DNA of 64,000 bases from Dactylorhiza incarnata (lineage: Eukaryota > Streptophyta > Magnoliopsida > Asparagales > Orchidaceae): contig JAWHQI010000273.1 of NCBI GenBank assembly GCA_033032865.1, forward strand, positions 3,534,001 to 3,598,000. Reading direction: 5' to 3'. Numbering within the stretch: position 1 is the first letter of the stretch; every line of letters begins with the position of its first letter. A program made the translations under genes and the position numbers. Below, one piece after another: positions 23,140 through 32,339 of the stretch. Below the pieces are notes generated by a model that did not search any database, had not been told where the DNA came from, and saw nothing but the letters and a program-made list of their open reading frames with translations.

Positions 23140-24033
23140 AGCATGTGTTATCCACTATGCGTACGAGTTGCACCGCATGCTAGAAGTTTGCTTATATTTT
23201 TCATTGCCATCATCATTATTCCACGCTTCATGCACCACTTCACCCACATGAGCACGCGCTTTCCTATTTGTGTTGTTTCTAAATAAACTATTTTGGTTAG
23301 GAATGTGAAATAGGATGTTAGCTTAGGAATTACTATTTGGAGTGCGATGTTGACTCGAGCAGTGTTCTAGTCGCACCCGCATGCTGCAGTAGCATTTGAG
23401 TAAAACTAGATTATTTCTATGCGTTTAATTTATGATTAGTATTTTTAGCGTAGTTTTAGATTTGTTATACTCAAATGGTGAATGTGAACGAAATTGGTGA
23501 TAACCCGGTGTTGTGTGTGTACGAGCACTAGTCGTGTGTTGCTCGATTCGGGAGGAAGGTTTACCTTTCTCGTGGGCTAAGAACTTGCCCCAAGCGACTC
23601 TCGAAGCATGGGCGAGAGCGACTCGTCGAGTTAAACGTGATGTAGGCCACCTTTTGGCTAGTTTAGGCCTTATCGTTCCATGTCCTTTTCGCTCACCCTT
23701 GCAAGCCAAAATTGTGCCTACCACTCTTTTGTTTAGCTCCTCTTCATCCACCAAATCCCGAAGCTTATCCTACACCCGCAACCAAATTGCTGTTTAACTG
23801 CGCTCATAATTCTCAATTTGTTGTGATGTTTGGAACCTGTGCGTTGTGAAGAAAAACATGTTTTATTTTGCTGAATTTGAACCAACCGGAGGTTAAGTAA
23901 AAGAAGAAAAGTATGTTGTTAAAAGGAAAAAAAAATCTGAAAAAGAAATATGTCGTAAAGAAATCCTTCCGAGCTAACTAGAAAATCTGTTGGTAATTGT
24001 GAAGTAGGCCGTGTGCACACCTAGTTTTCATAA

Positions 24034-24046
24034 TAAGTCTGGGGGT
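24034..24046 (+). other. Internal polypurine tract 2 of element B
   Basis: AAGTCTGGGGGTG; 518 bases before the terminal tract, against 523 in A. Confidence 0.6.
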
Positions 24047-24551
24047 GTGTCACACGAGCATTGTTTTTGGTTTTGTGTGGTGCAGCGTTCCATTAGCTCA
24101 CTTGGGTTGCGTAGCCATCGTGTTTAAATTTGAATATCATACCGCAACCTAAGCCCCAATATAATCCTAAAAGCCCTATTGATTTGACTTGTGAGTTTGC
24201 TAACGCCGTGGAGAGAGTGTGACGGGGCGAGTGTATGGTTCACGACGTTGATGGATTTCAGCGAAGTTATTCCTAAACCCCGACCTTGTGCAACACCCGC
24301 CTTAGTGTCTTGTTACTTTCACACCGGGCATGATCGTTCGAATTCTTCATAATTCACCAACTGAGTACAACTAAATCTCTACCTACGCTCTAATACTTTC
24401 GTAAATTAGTTAGCATAGTTAGAATCTCTTTTTACTAAATTTCTATTTGCATGCTTTTGTTACTTCGCATTGTACTCCTTTGTGTAATTTCTTTGTTAAC
24501 TACCATTTTCACACTCCGCCGAATTCGTTTGCTCGGGACGCGCAAACAGGT

Positions 24552-24564
24552 AAGTATGGGGGTG
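24552..24564 (+). other. Terminal polypurine tract of element B
   Basis: AAGTATGGGGGTG abuts the 3' LTR. Confidence 0.8.
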
Positions 24565-25991
24565 TGATGAGTCCCAATTATATACACATTTATGGACTCA
24601 TCTGGGCCGATTCTCTTGTCTTTGCACTTCACTTTAGACATGTTTTCATTCCTATTTAATATTCCATGCTAAGTGCACTTCTAGGCCCGTTTTGGTGTTA
24701 TTTCTTGTTCATCTTCGTTACTAGTTTTCATGCAATGTTAAGTGCCACCTTCAGTGGCTAGACTGGTGTTGTATGCTGGAACAGGAGTCGTGCAGGTGTT
24801 CCCGGTACAATTCTGTACAGGAACACTGCGCACGATCACTGGCTCTATCGCGCACGACCACTGGTCGTGCGCCACTGATCGTGCGCACTTAACGCCCATT
24901 TTATGAGTTCTGTTTTGCTTATCGCACGACCACTTACGATAGTGCGCACGACCACTGGTCGTGCGCAACTGGTCGTGCGAACATGTATTTTATAAATTTA
25001 TTTCATTTCAGGCTCTGCCCAGGCAGCGCGCACGATCGCAGAACTCCAGTGCGCACGACCACTGTTCGTGCGCCAATGACCGTGCGCAGTATTCAGTCCA
25101 GCGCCTATATATATGCCTGTTCCGCTTTTAGGGCGGGATCGAGCCGCCGGGAGCGCGAGTGGCAGTCCGTACGCCGGCGATTTCCATTCCTGGACACCTC
25201 CACTTCATCTCCTACGCAAGGGGAAGTCCTCTCCAACCATTCCAAGCATTTCTCCATTGTCCGGGAGCATTCTCCACCATCCGCAAGCCCTCAAGCAGCT
25301 GTTTTTTCCACTCCAGTCCGGTGAGAAGAAGAGGAATCCTGAGGTAGAAGACGACGGAACCACGTAGAGAGATCGTGACAGTCTCTCTACACCGGAAGCA
25401 CAGTCCGCCCGAGTCTGGAGGTAGCTTGACAAACTACCATTCCGGCCGTGAACGGCCGCTAGTCTTCATCCATTGGTTATCTCTTTCCTCTCTCCTTCGT
25501 TTTAATCTTTGAATCTTTTAAACTTGAATATCATGATGTTTGGTTTAAATGAAATGAATGTTTCTTCTCTTTTCATCATTACTTGCTTGTGAATCGCTTC
25601 GCCTCCACTCATCCACTCACTCACTCACGCACTCAAGGTGTTCGATCCGCGTTAGCAAGAGCTAACGGCGTTTGTGAAGAGGTGTTTGCAACCCTCGCCT
25701 TCCCGCACTAGAGCACGCTCCATCCGCCTCACGAAGCACGGCATCGCGGCCGTTGCATCCATCTCGCCTTGCGAAGCGGTGCTTTCGACCCGCATTTCCT
25801 TCATTGTTGTTAAGAGTAGGAAAACCCAACCAAAACCCCCCTTTTGTGTGTTTGTTTACGCTTGTGTAACAATTGTCACAAAACACGATTCATTTACCCA
25901 ACCTGCATTCCTCAAGAGACCGACACTCGGGGATCCTATTCCCAAACTTTATTACTTGCGCGACCGGTGCACTTGCCGAAACATCGCATCA
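24565..25991 (+). repeat. 3' LTR of element B
   Basis: Partner of 16418-17849. Palindromes at 24850-24872 (perfect), 24943-24965 (perfect) and 25051-25073; TATATATA at 25106-25113. Several differences from the 5' LTR fall in CpG sites of the palindromes (CATGACC versus CACGACC). Confidence 0.95.
25106..25113 (+). promoter_or_regulatory. TATA box of the B 3' LTR
   Basis: TATATATA at the position equivalent to 16962 in the 5' LTR. Confidence 0.6.
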
Positions 25992-27193
25992 CGTGCCGGC
26001 TGCATTCAAATGCTTGACCCCCAATCCGAAGTTCCGATGGCGGGTCGGAGCAGGTATCTTCGAAGTGCCAGCCACCGCCTTGGAGGGCTCGCTGGACACT
26101 TTCTCCTTGGGCTGAGTCGCGGGGCGGCCTCCCCCGGACGGAGCCTCGAGGACCTCCTTCCCCTTAGTTGGGAGGATTATCTTTGGCTTCTTCGGGGGGG
26201 AGGTAGAGACTTAGACCCCCGGCTCGCAGGAGTCGGCCGCTTAATAGAGGTCGGGGTTGAAGAAGGAATAGGATCTCGGCAGAGCTCGACGGCGGAGGTA
26301 GCAAGCTGAAGAGCAGAAGAGGTCTGCCCAACCTTCGCGTGAGGGGGGTTGAGTGGGAGATCTCGCTCTCCTGCGAGTAAGAGGTAGCCCATGTCAGGAA
26401 TGGAGGAAATAACATAGGAGTTAGCAGAGTGAGCGCGAGCCAAACCTGCTCCAGGGGGCACGGGAAGAAGGGAGTCGACGTTTTGCCAAAGGTAGACCAC
26501 CTCGAAGTTGGTCAACATGCGCTTGAAGAGATCGCCCTCGGGGCCACCGAGTGTCGGGGGGGCAGTAGGTGGCTTTGGATCGCTGGATGGGCGAGAAGGG
26601 CACGTTGCCGAAGGGTCCCTTCACGATGATGAATTTTTGAGGCCAATAATGGCTCTTGTTGACCATCTCATGAACTTTGGCGTGGCTACTCGCGAAGAAG
26701 GTTGTTCTGTCCTTGTTTGCCCTAAAGGAGAACAACTTGCGAAAGATGGGTAGGCTAAATTCAATCCGCTCCTCTCGCAAGTAGCACGCGAAGGCTACCC
26801 TCATGGCCACGACATTGGGGGTCAGCTGACCCAGGATCCCACCAAAATATTTGAGTATCTGAAAGGTTCACAACAAATGATCAAACGAAAGCTCCATGCG
26901 AGTGGGCAATGAAAAAGGCGGAAGTGAGGGACAAGTACCTGGCTGATTTCCGTCCAGAAGGGTAATCGCAAGCCCGCCTCGAAATGAGCTACCAGGATGG
27001 CCAGCTCGTCTGCGAAGGTGAAGTTTATCGCGTCCTCGTGTGTAGGCTGCCGAGCTTCGAATCCGGGCGAGATATAATTCGCCACGACCTGATGATACTC
27101 GCTCTCAGTAAGAGAGCAGTTTAGAAAAATATGATCGCAGAAAGTCCCCGCGCACTTGGCCCGCCCTTCGGCATCTGCGTTTTCACCACCCAT
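25992..27193 (-). pseudogene. Antisense gene 1 of C, 5' exons (putative gypsy-type transposase-like domain)
   Basis: The likely start is ATG 27193 (MGGENADAEGRAKC). Exon 1 (27193-26939) holds FEAGLRLPFWTEISQ, which resembles the plant domain annotated as putative gypsy-type transposon (PF04195). An 80-bp GT-AG intron (26859-26938) joins it in phase 0 to ILKYFGGILGQLTPN, then AFACYLREERIEFSLPIFRKLFSF and SHYWPQKFIIVKGPFG, which fits the family. Shifts at seven-base G/C runs (26556-26562 and 26194-26200) separate MLTNFEVVYLWQN and PKKPKIILPTKGKEV. The frame then crosses the B insertion point exactly to 16412. An upstream ATG at 27298 lies too close to the TATA box to be in the mRNA. Function unknown. 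Confidence 0.78.
26859..26938 (-). other. Intron of antisense gene 1 (first)
   Basis: Minus-strand CAG|GTACTTGTCC to ACCTTTCAG|ATACTC, 80 bp, phase 0 on both sides. Splicing restores a family-like protein; reading through ends at a stop at 26822. Confidence 0.75.
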
Positions 27194-27310
27194 GATTTTC
27201 CTGCAAAAAAGGAGAAGCGAGCACAGAGAGAGAAGGTGGTGAGAGCGAAGAGGAAAAGACCGAAAAGGAAGAAGACGACTAGAGCGGTGGTTAGCCATAA
27301 ATGCCTGCCC

Positions 27311-27318
27311 TATTTATA
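27311..27318 (-). promoter_or_regulatory. TATA box of antisense gene 1
   Basis: Minus-strand TATAAATA (plus TATTTATA). Transcription would begin near 27285, giving a leader of about 90 bases before ATG 27193. Confidence 0.55.
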
Positions 27319-27777
27319 GAAGAACCAAGGCGTTGGGGAGTTACCGAAGCGCCGGAGGGTGCTGATAGTAAAAAGCGCACCACGATGTACCTCGGAACGA
27401 GTGTCCCGCTCTCTCGCACTCGCTCGCGACAACTCAAAAATTGATAGACGATAAAGGTAATGCTGCGAGTAGAGAAATGCGAGCCCTTGTAGGGTATGAG
27501 AGCCCTGACGGATCGCATGCTCGAACGATAAGAGGCAAAAGACTTGAGTTAGAAGTGCGTATTGTCCACTAGGCTCACATGAGCGCGTCTAAAGCAGCAT
27601 GGAATAAGAAGAAAAGGAAAAGGAAACAACAATATACGGCACAGACCCAAATATGAATAGTTTGCTAGTACAGGCGAGAAGAATCCGGATTGCCGCTACG
27701 TTATAAATTGTCCAGTTACCATGAGACAGGAGGAATTATTTAGAAAAAGAATGTGAGTGCGGAGGAAAGAGGGGGGA
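27319..27777. other. Intergenic spacer between the two antisense genes of C
   Basis: No gene seen. It separates the end of antisense gene 2 (27778) from the TATA box of gene 1, so it should hold the gene 2 3' end and the gene 1 upstream promoter. Confidence 0.5.
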
Positions 27778-28205
27778 TCAATATTGGATCCATTTCCATC
27801 GACCCCTTCCTCGCACCCTCGAACTAGGCGGTCTCCTGGGGTAATGATACGCTTCGCTAGCACGGGCCTCACGCAGGATCACGCGAGCACTATCTACTAG
27901 TCGCTCAAGGTGCACTCCCGGCGAAGTAACCCCCTCGCGAGAATATGGCAGGGACTCAGTTTGGAGCCAAGCACAATCATCCCCCAGCGAGGCGATCTGC
28001 TCCTCAGTCGCCCCCCTGTCTCTCTTCACCTGATTGAACAGGTTCTGCAACATCCGCCTCTGCTTCTAAAAAAGTTTTAAGGTCCGCCTCTTCATCATCA
28101 CCGGATCCAGTGGGTCTCCAAGGAAGTCGTCGATCTCTTCCGGCAAAGGGAGGGGCGACAGCTCCTCCTCCCCCAAGTCGAAGTCGCTAGAACTCTTGGG
28201 AAGGC

Positions 28206-28286
28206 CTGCGAGAGAGGGAGGTCGTTAGAAAGAAGGGATCGATAGCCCGAGTGTAGGCTAATCGGACGAGTTGGGAGCCATCTTAC
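28206..28286 (-). other. Intron 3 of antisense gene 2
   Basis: CAGA|GTAAGA to CTCTCTCGCAG|GC, 81 bp, phase 1. The best donor of the three. Confidence 0.7.
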
Positions 28287-28526
28287 TCTGGTGAGCGCGG
28301 GAAAAGCCGGACCGCCCCTGGAAGGGAGTCCCATGGGGCAGGGTCACCGACTTACTTAAGCCTGATGGGAGAAGTCCGGGGGCCTCGCCCTGGACGACAC
28401 CCAGAAGCGAGTTCTCAAGATTCGCTGGGTCCAATGTGGTGTACCCTGGGATAAAAATGCTAGTCACCGGTGGAGGATGCTAGAGCGGAGGGGCGGTGGG
28501 ATCACCAAGGGTCGCGAGAGGAGACT

Positions 28527-28593
28527 CTGCAAAGGACACGTTAGCCAAATTAGTGCTGCAATGCTTATCGATGAATCGCGTGAGAAGGCTTAC
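28527..28593 (-). other. Intron 2 of antisense gene 2
   Basis: C|GTAAGC to CCTTTGCAG|AG, 67 bp, phase 1. Confidence 0.7.
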
Positions 28594-28717
28594 GGCGCCG
28601 AGGCGGTGAGTGAAGGTTGGAGGGGTCCAGGCCCATGATCTCCACGCCATCCCCCCGGGGAGTAACGGGGAGAGCGTCCACCCGGAATTCTGTCAGGCTC
28701 CCTAGAAGAAGCGAGGC

Positions 28718-28773
28718 CTGAAATGGAAAAATTATCAGTAGGGGGAGGCGAGTCAGCTTATCAACCCAAGTAC
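28718..28773 (-). other. Intron 1 of antisense gene 2
   Basis: CAG|GTACTTGG to TTCCATTTCAG|GCC, 56 bp, phase 0. Short for a plant intron, so less certain than the other two. Confidence 0.55.
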
Positions 28774-29048
28774 CTGGTCAGCGAGCGGAAGGTCGGGGGG
28801 TCGGTTCTGAGGCCTGGGATCCATCTTTCCCGCCCTGGCGTCGGACTGACTTTGCTTTCAGCATTCTCGAGGAAGAGGGGGCAGGTGCCCAGGGAGCAGG
28901 TTTTGCGAGGGCCGCGTGCTCAAAAGCCCGCGCCGCATCGACACGAGCCCGAGTCTCTTCAGAAATAGGCATCCTCGAATAGCTACAGTATGGAGCGGCA
29001 AGTACCTATGGGGAAGAACATAGGATACCCATCAACCACGATTGATGA

Positions 29049-29056
29049 TATTTATA
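29049..29056 (-). promoter_or_regulatory. TATA box of antisense gene 2
   Basis: Minus-strand TATAAATA (plus TATTTATA), 77 bp upstream of ATG 28972 and just inside the element from the 3' LTR. Confidence 0.6.
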
Positions 29057-29575
29057 GCAGAGGGGATGGGCCCCACCAAAAGATTCCTGCCAGGTCACCA
29101 AGGGGTCGGCGAATACCAAGGGTTGGACGTTTCTTCGCAAGCCTAGATAGCCTCGCGAAGAGCAGGAATTGTGTACAACCCCGGTATTCGCCTTAAGGTA
29201 AGTGGAGACTGGGGAGAACAGCGAGTTAGGGGCGAAAGCCCTCCCGCAGAGGTAATCGCGGGAAGCAGGCGAGCCAGGTCCTCGTGGGCCGCACCCGCGT
29301 CCTCGCAGGCGAGTCGACTCTTTTTTAACTCTGCTCTGCGCTCGATGAAATCGGTTCTCCATTCGACAAACGAGCTCCTCCGTTCGACGAACTCGCGTCA
29401 CGTCACAGTTCGACAAACCGGCTTCCCAGCTCGGCTAACTCGGCCATCCAGCCGGTTCAGCAGATTTACATAAGGTCGAAGGGAGCTCGGAGGGAGGTGT
29501 GCAGGACTGGGCCTTAGAGGCGGTCCTGAGAAAAGGCTCGAGCGGTGTCTCCGTTGAATGCTCTCCTAGGAAGAG

Positions 29576-29610
29576 CCCCGCGAGTCCTACTCGCTAGGAG
29601 ACTCGCGGGG
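29576..29610. repeat. Inverted repeat (hairpin) in the C 3' LTR
   Basis: Arms CCCCGCGAGTC (29576-29586) and GACTCGCGGGG (29600-29610) are perfect complements. Confidence 0.8.
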
Positions 29611-29800
29611 GCTCTCGCGAATGGTGCTCTCGTAAACCACTTACCCAGGGGCTAAAGAGGTATAATTACTCCTCAGCCCCTGGTGGTCTGCAGGTAGCCC
29701 CTCCAGACAGCGGAGTTTGGCTGTTAGCAGACCAAGTTGGGGTGCGTTTCGTAAAATCAAAAGGCAGAATTCCGCTATTAACAGACCATGAGCAAAAAAC

Positions 29801-29809
29801 TATAAATAG
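29801..29809 (+). promoter_or_regulatory. TATA box of the C 3' LTR
   Basis: TATAAATAG. Confidence 0.6.
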
Positions 29810-30044
29810 ACCTTCATGGGCACCTTGGGAGATGATTTCGATCTCAGTTTTCTGAGCTTTGGCTTGGGAGGGGAAGCGCTCAACGATCTTCCGGGTTTGC
29901 GGTGGGACCTCCTCGCTGTGACTAAGGTCTTAGTCTGTTTCTGAGTCCCCAGTCAGCTCCTTCCGAGGGACTAGTAAGGGCTAACTGCCCCTCAACTTGT
30001 TGAGGGACTGAGCTTCACAAGAGACCGAGAAATCGGTTTCAACA

Positions 30045-30645
30045 GCTTACTACTATAAGTTCCATCATGCTTATATTTTTCTCAACAAGTAGAATTTAAC
30101 AAGCTTTTGATTGCATCCTATTTTTCTTCTCGACATAGAACATATTACTCCTTATTGCATACTCTCACCTAAACCCTCTTTTGATACTACCAAAAGGGGA
30201 GACTAAATTACATAAATCTAATATTTAGGGGGAGTGCATTATAATGATTTCAAACTCAAAGAAAGCATCTTTGTAGGGGGAGTAATTATATAGGAGGTGC
30301 ATATACTATCATATGCTCGATCATGACAATCCTTCAATAAGTGGTTCCTAATCAATCTTAGTAGATATACACTCATCCCTACCCACTTTTGCTAATAACA
30401 AAGGGGGAGAAGAAATTGAGAAATCTAGTAAAATAGATATTTAGGGGGAGTAAATTATAAGAGAACACTTATGTAGGGGGGGGGGGACTTCATATCGAAA
30501 GAGTATACAATATCGCTATCAAATCTATTACGCCCTTAACATGTTATTCATGCATATCTTATTACCGCACTTATCTATAAACACAAATGGTCTTAAGTTC
30601 ACTAATTTCTCATACAGGTATTTGTTATTATCAAAAGGGGGAGAT
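30045..30645 (+). other. Non-coding 3' interior of D1 with GGGGGAG tracts
   Basis: Resumes D1 after C. It contains repeated purine tracts (aaaaggggagactaaatt, tagggggagt several times, and a G run at about 30477-30486) and ends in tatcaaaagggggaga, the terminal polypurine tract. Confidence 0.8.
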
Positions 30646-30947
30646 TGTTGGAGCCTACGTTCAGCATCTCTTGGTTTGAGAATAACAAATACCGTGTTGT
30701 ATTTGATCTTGTATTTTATGTGTTTATAGTATGCAGGTTGTACAGGAACTATAGCTACACATCCCTATGAGTAGTATACTGAATGGAGATGACTCTCTGG
30801 AAAGAGAGCTAACGCCCCGCGTTAGTTGTTAATGCCCCACGTTAACTTCCGTTGAGAAGGAATCCGTCGAGAAGAAATGTCGTCGAGAACGAATCCGTTG
30901 AGAAGCCAGATACAACGCCAGGCGTTAGGTCTTAACGTTGGGCGCTA

Positions 30948-31170
30948 AGCGTTCGACGAATATGTCGTTCAACGAAATGAGAAGGTCGTTCGATGAAATT
31001 GCGTTCGACAAAAATATCGTTCGACGAAATGAGAAGGCCGCTCGACGAATAGGAGTTCGACAAACTAAGCTACTGCACGATAATATTGCGTTCGACGAAA
31101 TGGGATTTCTGTTCGACGAAACTGCGCATGACGATATTGCGTTCGATGAATTTGATGCAGTTCGACGAAC
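30948..31170. repeat. TTCGACGAA motif array in the D1 LTR
   Basis: About ten copies of TTCGACGAA or one-base variants in 220 bp, not seen in the D2 LTR. It makes spurious frames on both strands. Confidence 0.85.
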
Positions 31171-31329
31171 TTTGAAGGAGAACAAAACTCAACGCCATCG
31201 TTGACTCTTAACGCCCGCGTTGAATCCATAAACTGCCACGATCTTGACCGTTGCGCGATTTCAGCCCCGATAGTGCACGTTCACTAACGGCGGCGTTAAC
31301 TCTTAACGCCATGTGTTAGTTCCCGTGGC

Positions 31330-31338
31330 TATTTAAAG
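31330..31338 (+). promoter_or_regulatory. TATA-like box of the D1 LTR
   Basis: TATTTAAAG; the D2 equivalent is TATAAATT at 50669 and the D3 equivalent TATAAAATG at 63679. Confidence 0.5.
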
Positions 31339-32339
31339 TACAGTCCCTCTCATTATTTTAGAGGTGATTACAGAATTCCAATAATTTTAAGAGAGGCTCG
31401 TGTATAACAATTAAGAGATCTCCCTTGGGCTATCATGAAGATCTAAAGAGGATTTTGAAGGAGAAGGTCTACAACGCATATCTCAAACGAAGGATGATCG
31501 TTTCAAGAACGCCAACATCTACATCGACTTCATCTTCACCTTCAGAATTTCTTGGGGAGTTTCTCTTTACTTATCTTGTAATCATTTACTTTTTCCTTTT
31601 GTAATTTGTATGGAGAAATCGTTCGGAGAGAACGTCGGATTCCGGGAAGGATTCCGTGGGTAATTCGCCGTGGTTGTTGGCGACTAGGTCTTTGTGTGGC
31701 TTAGGGGGTAATTCGTTGCCTTGTGCGTGGCGACTAGGTCGAGGGTAGATCTAGGGGGTGGCTAGAGGCCTTATCTAGGGTAAGATAGGCTATAGCCAAC
31801 TAGTCCTTGGGAGAAGGACCGGTGAAACAACAAAAAGTGTTTTTACATATTCTCGCCTTGATTTCTAGCGTTATAGAAATCAAACATTTATGTATTCAAT
31901 TTATTATGAAATAAAATCATGTCTTTTAATGTTCTATTCAATTGATTTTATTTCCTCTTCAAGAATGTTTTAATTTATATTTTTATCAAAGTATTAAAAT
32001 TAACATTTGTGTAATTATCTTTGAAATACAATAATCATTTTTATTATCTCTGATTTTCTGGAATTGTATTTCATTAATGTTTTCATTAGTAAAATCTCAT
32101 TGACATAATTCTGAGCAGATTAATTTTCTGAAGAGCTAACGCCCAGCGTTAACACCTAACGCCAGGCTTTAGCTATAGTAAGGAAAAAGTTTTGTTTCCC
32201 TTATCTGAGATATTAAAATATATTTTCCAATAAAATATTCTGAAACTTCAGTCCCATACTCTGATAAATTTAATTAAGATTTAAATTCCATAAAACCCTT
32301 ATTCACCCCCCCCCCCTAAGGGCGCCGTAAGATCCAACA

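Larger units (their letters stand above)
22801..24551 (+). other. Non-coding 3' interior of element B
   Basis: No gene. It is collinear with 5145-6874 of A: cgccaatcttccgg, internal polypurine tracts at 23127-23139 and 24034-24046, a hairpin at 23551-23573 and gaacttgccccaagcg (23581). Confidence 0.75.
16418..25991 (+). mobile_element. Athila-like element B
   Basis: LTRs at 16418-17849 and 24565-25991, a tRNA-Asp type primer site, gag, protease, RT, RNase H and integrase in the Ty3/gypsy order, and three polypurine tracts. The duplication is CGCGC (16413-16417) versus CGTGC (25992-25996), one transition apart. There is no env-like frame in the 1.76 kb between pol and the 3' LTR. Pol is disrupted by a stop, two frameshifts and active-site changes. 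B lies inside antisense gene 1 of element C. Confidence 0.93.
27778..28972 (-). pseudogene. Antisense gene 2 of C, four exons
   Basis: Exons 28972-28774, 28717-28594, 28526-28287 and 28205-27778. Three GT-AG introns (56, 67, 81 bp) keep one frame throughout: DQ|ASLLLGSLTEF, RR|SPLATLGDP, AHQ|LPKSSSDFDLG. The protein starts MPISEETRARVDAARAF; a six-base run at 28795-28800 causes a shift in exon 1. TAG codons interrupt exon 3 (PPL*HPPP) and exon 4 (KLF*KQRR). The C-terminal half is acidic then basic (DFDLGEEELSPLPLPEEIDDF, QNLFNQVKRDRGATEEQI) and ends WKWIQY at 27778. I do not recognise a domain; a short helical region is plausible. It overlaps no plus-strand gene of C. Confidence 0.72.
560..30044 (+). 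mobile_element. Tat/Retand-type Ty3/gypsy element C, nested host of A and B
   Basis: LTRs at 560-1493 and 29170-30044 flank the interior. A perfect 5-bp duplication GCTTA (555-559 and 30045-30049) marks the insertion into D1. Order on the plus strand: gag, protease, reverse transcriptase, RNase H, second (archaeal-type) RNase H, integrase, then an 11-copy 96-bp tandem array. Two antisense genes occupy the 3' region. The dual RNase H and 3' tandem array are known traits of the Tat/Retand group. A lies within gag and B within antisense gene 1; removing them rejoins the surrounding frames, apart from a shift at a G run. Without A and B the element is about 13.2 kb. Pol has several stops and frameshifts, so this copy is not autonomous. 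Confidence 0.92.
29170..30044 (+). repeat. 3' LTR of element C
   Basis: TGTGTACAACCCC to GGTTTCAACA, followed by GCTTA. TATAAATAG at 29801-29809. A hairpin occupies 29576-29610 and TTCGAC motifs about 29359-29415. Confidence 0.92.
1..32339 (+). mobile_element. SIRE-like Ty1/copia element D1, 3' part (interrupted)
   Basis: Only the non-coding 3' interior (1-559 and 30045-30645) and the 3' LTR (30646-32339) lie in the window; the rest is off the left edge. The interior is A/T-rich with recurrent GGGGGAG tracts (for example 30229, 30277, 30441 and the final tract before the LTR), typical of SIRE-type copia 3' regions. 1-320 resembles 49120-49400 in D2, so the two are one family. Element C is inserted at 559/560 with a GCTTA duplication. 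D1 itself lies in the minus-strand gag of element E; the base after its LTR resumes E gag. Clade placement rests on LTR ends and 3' structure, because no copia coding sequence is visible here. Confidence 0.75.
30646..32339 (+). repeat. 3' LTR of D1
   Basis: TGTTGGAGCC to GATCCAACA with inverted ends TGTTGGA/TCCAACA. It holds TAACGCC..GGCGTTA type palindromes (30810-30950, 31185-31320, 32140-32175), a TTCGACGAA array (30948-31170), TATTTAAAG (31330-31338), a repeated GGCGACTAGGTC (about 31680 and 31726) and a C run just before the end. It is 400 bp longer than the D2 LTR. Confidence 0.93.

Noticed and set aside
22801..24551. Envelope-like gene of element B, as in some Athila elements
   Set aside because: No frame of useful length, signal peptide or membrane segment is present in either strand.
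26822..27298. Unspliced 158-codon antisense protein starting at 27298
   Set aside because: The TATA box at 27311-27318 places transcription start below 27298, and reading through the intron gives a tail unlike the family, so ATG 27193 with splicing is preferred.
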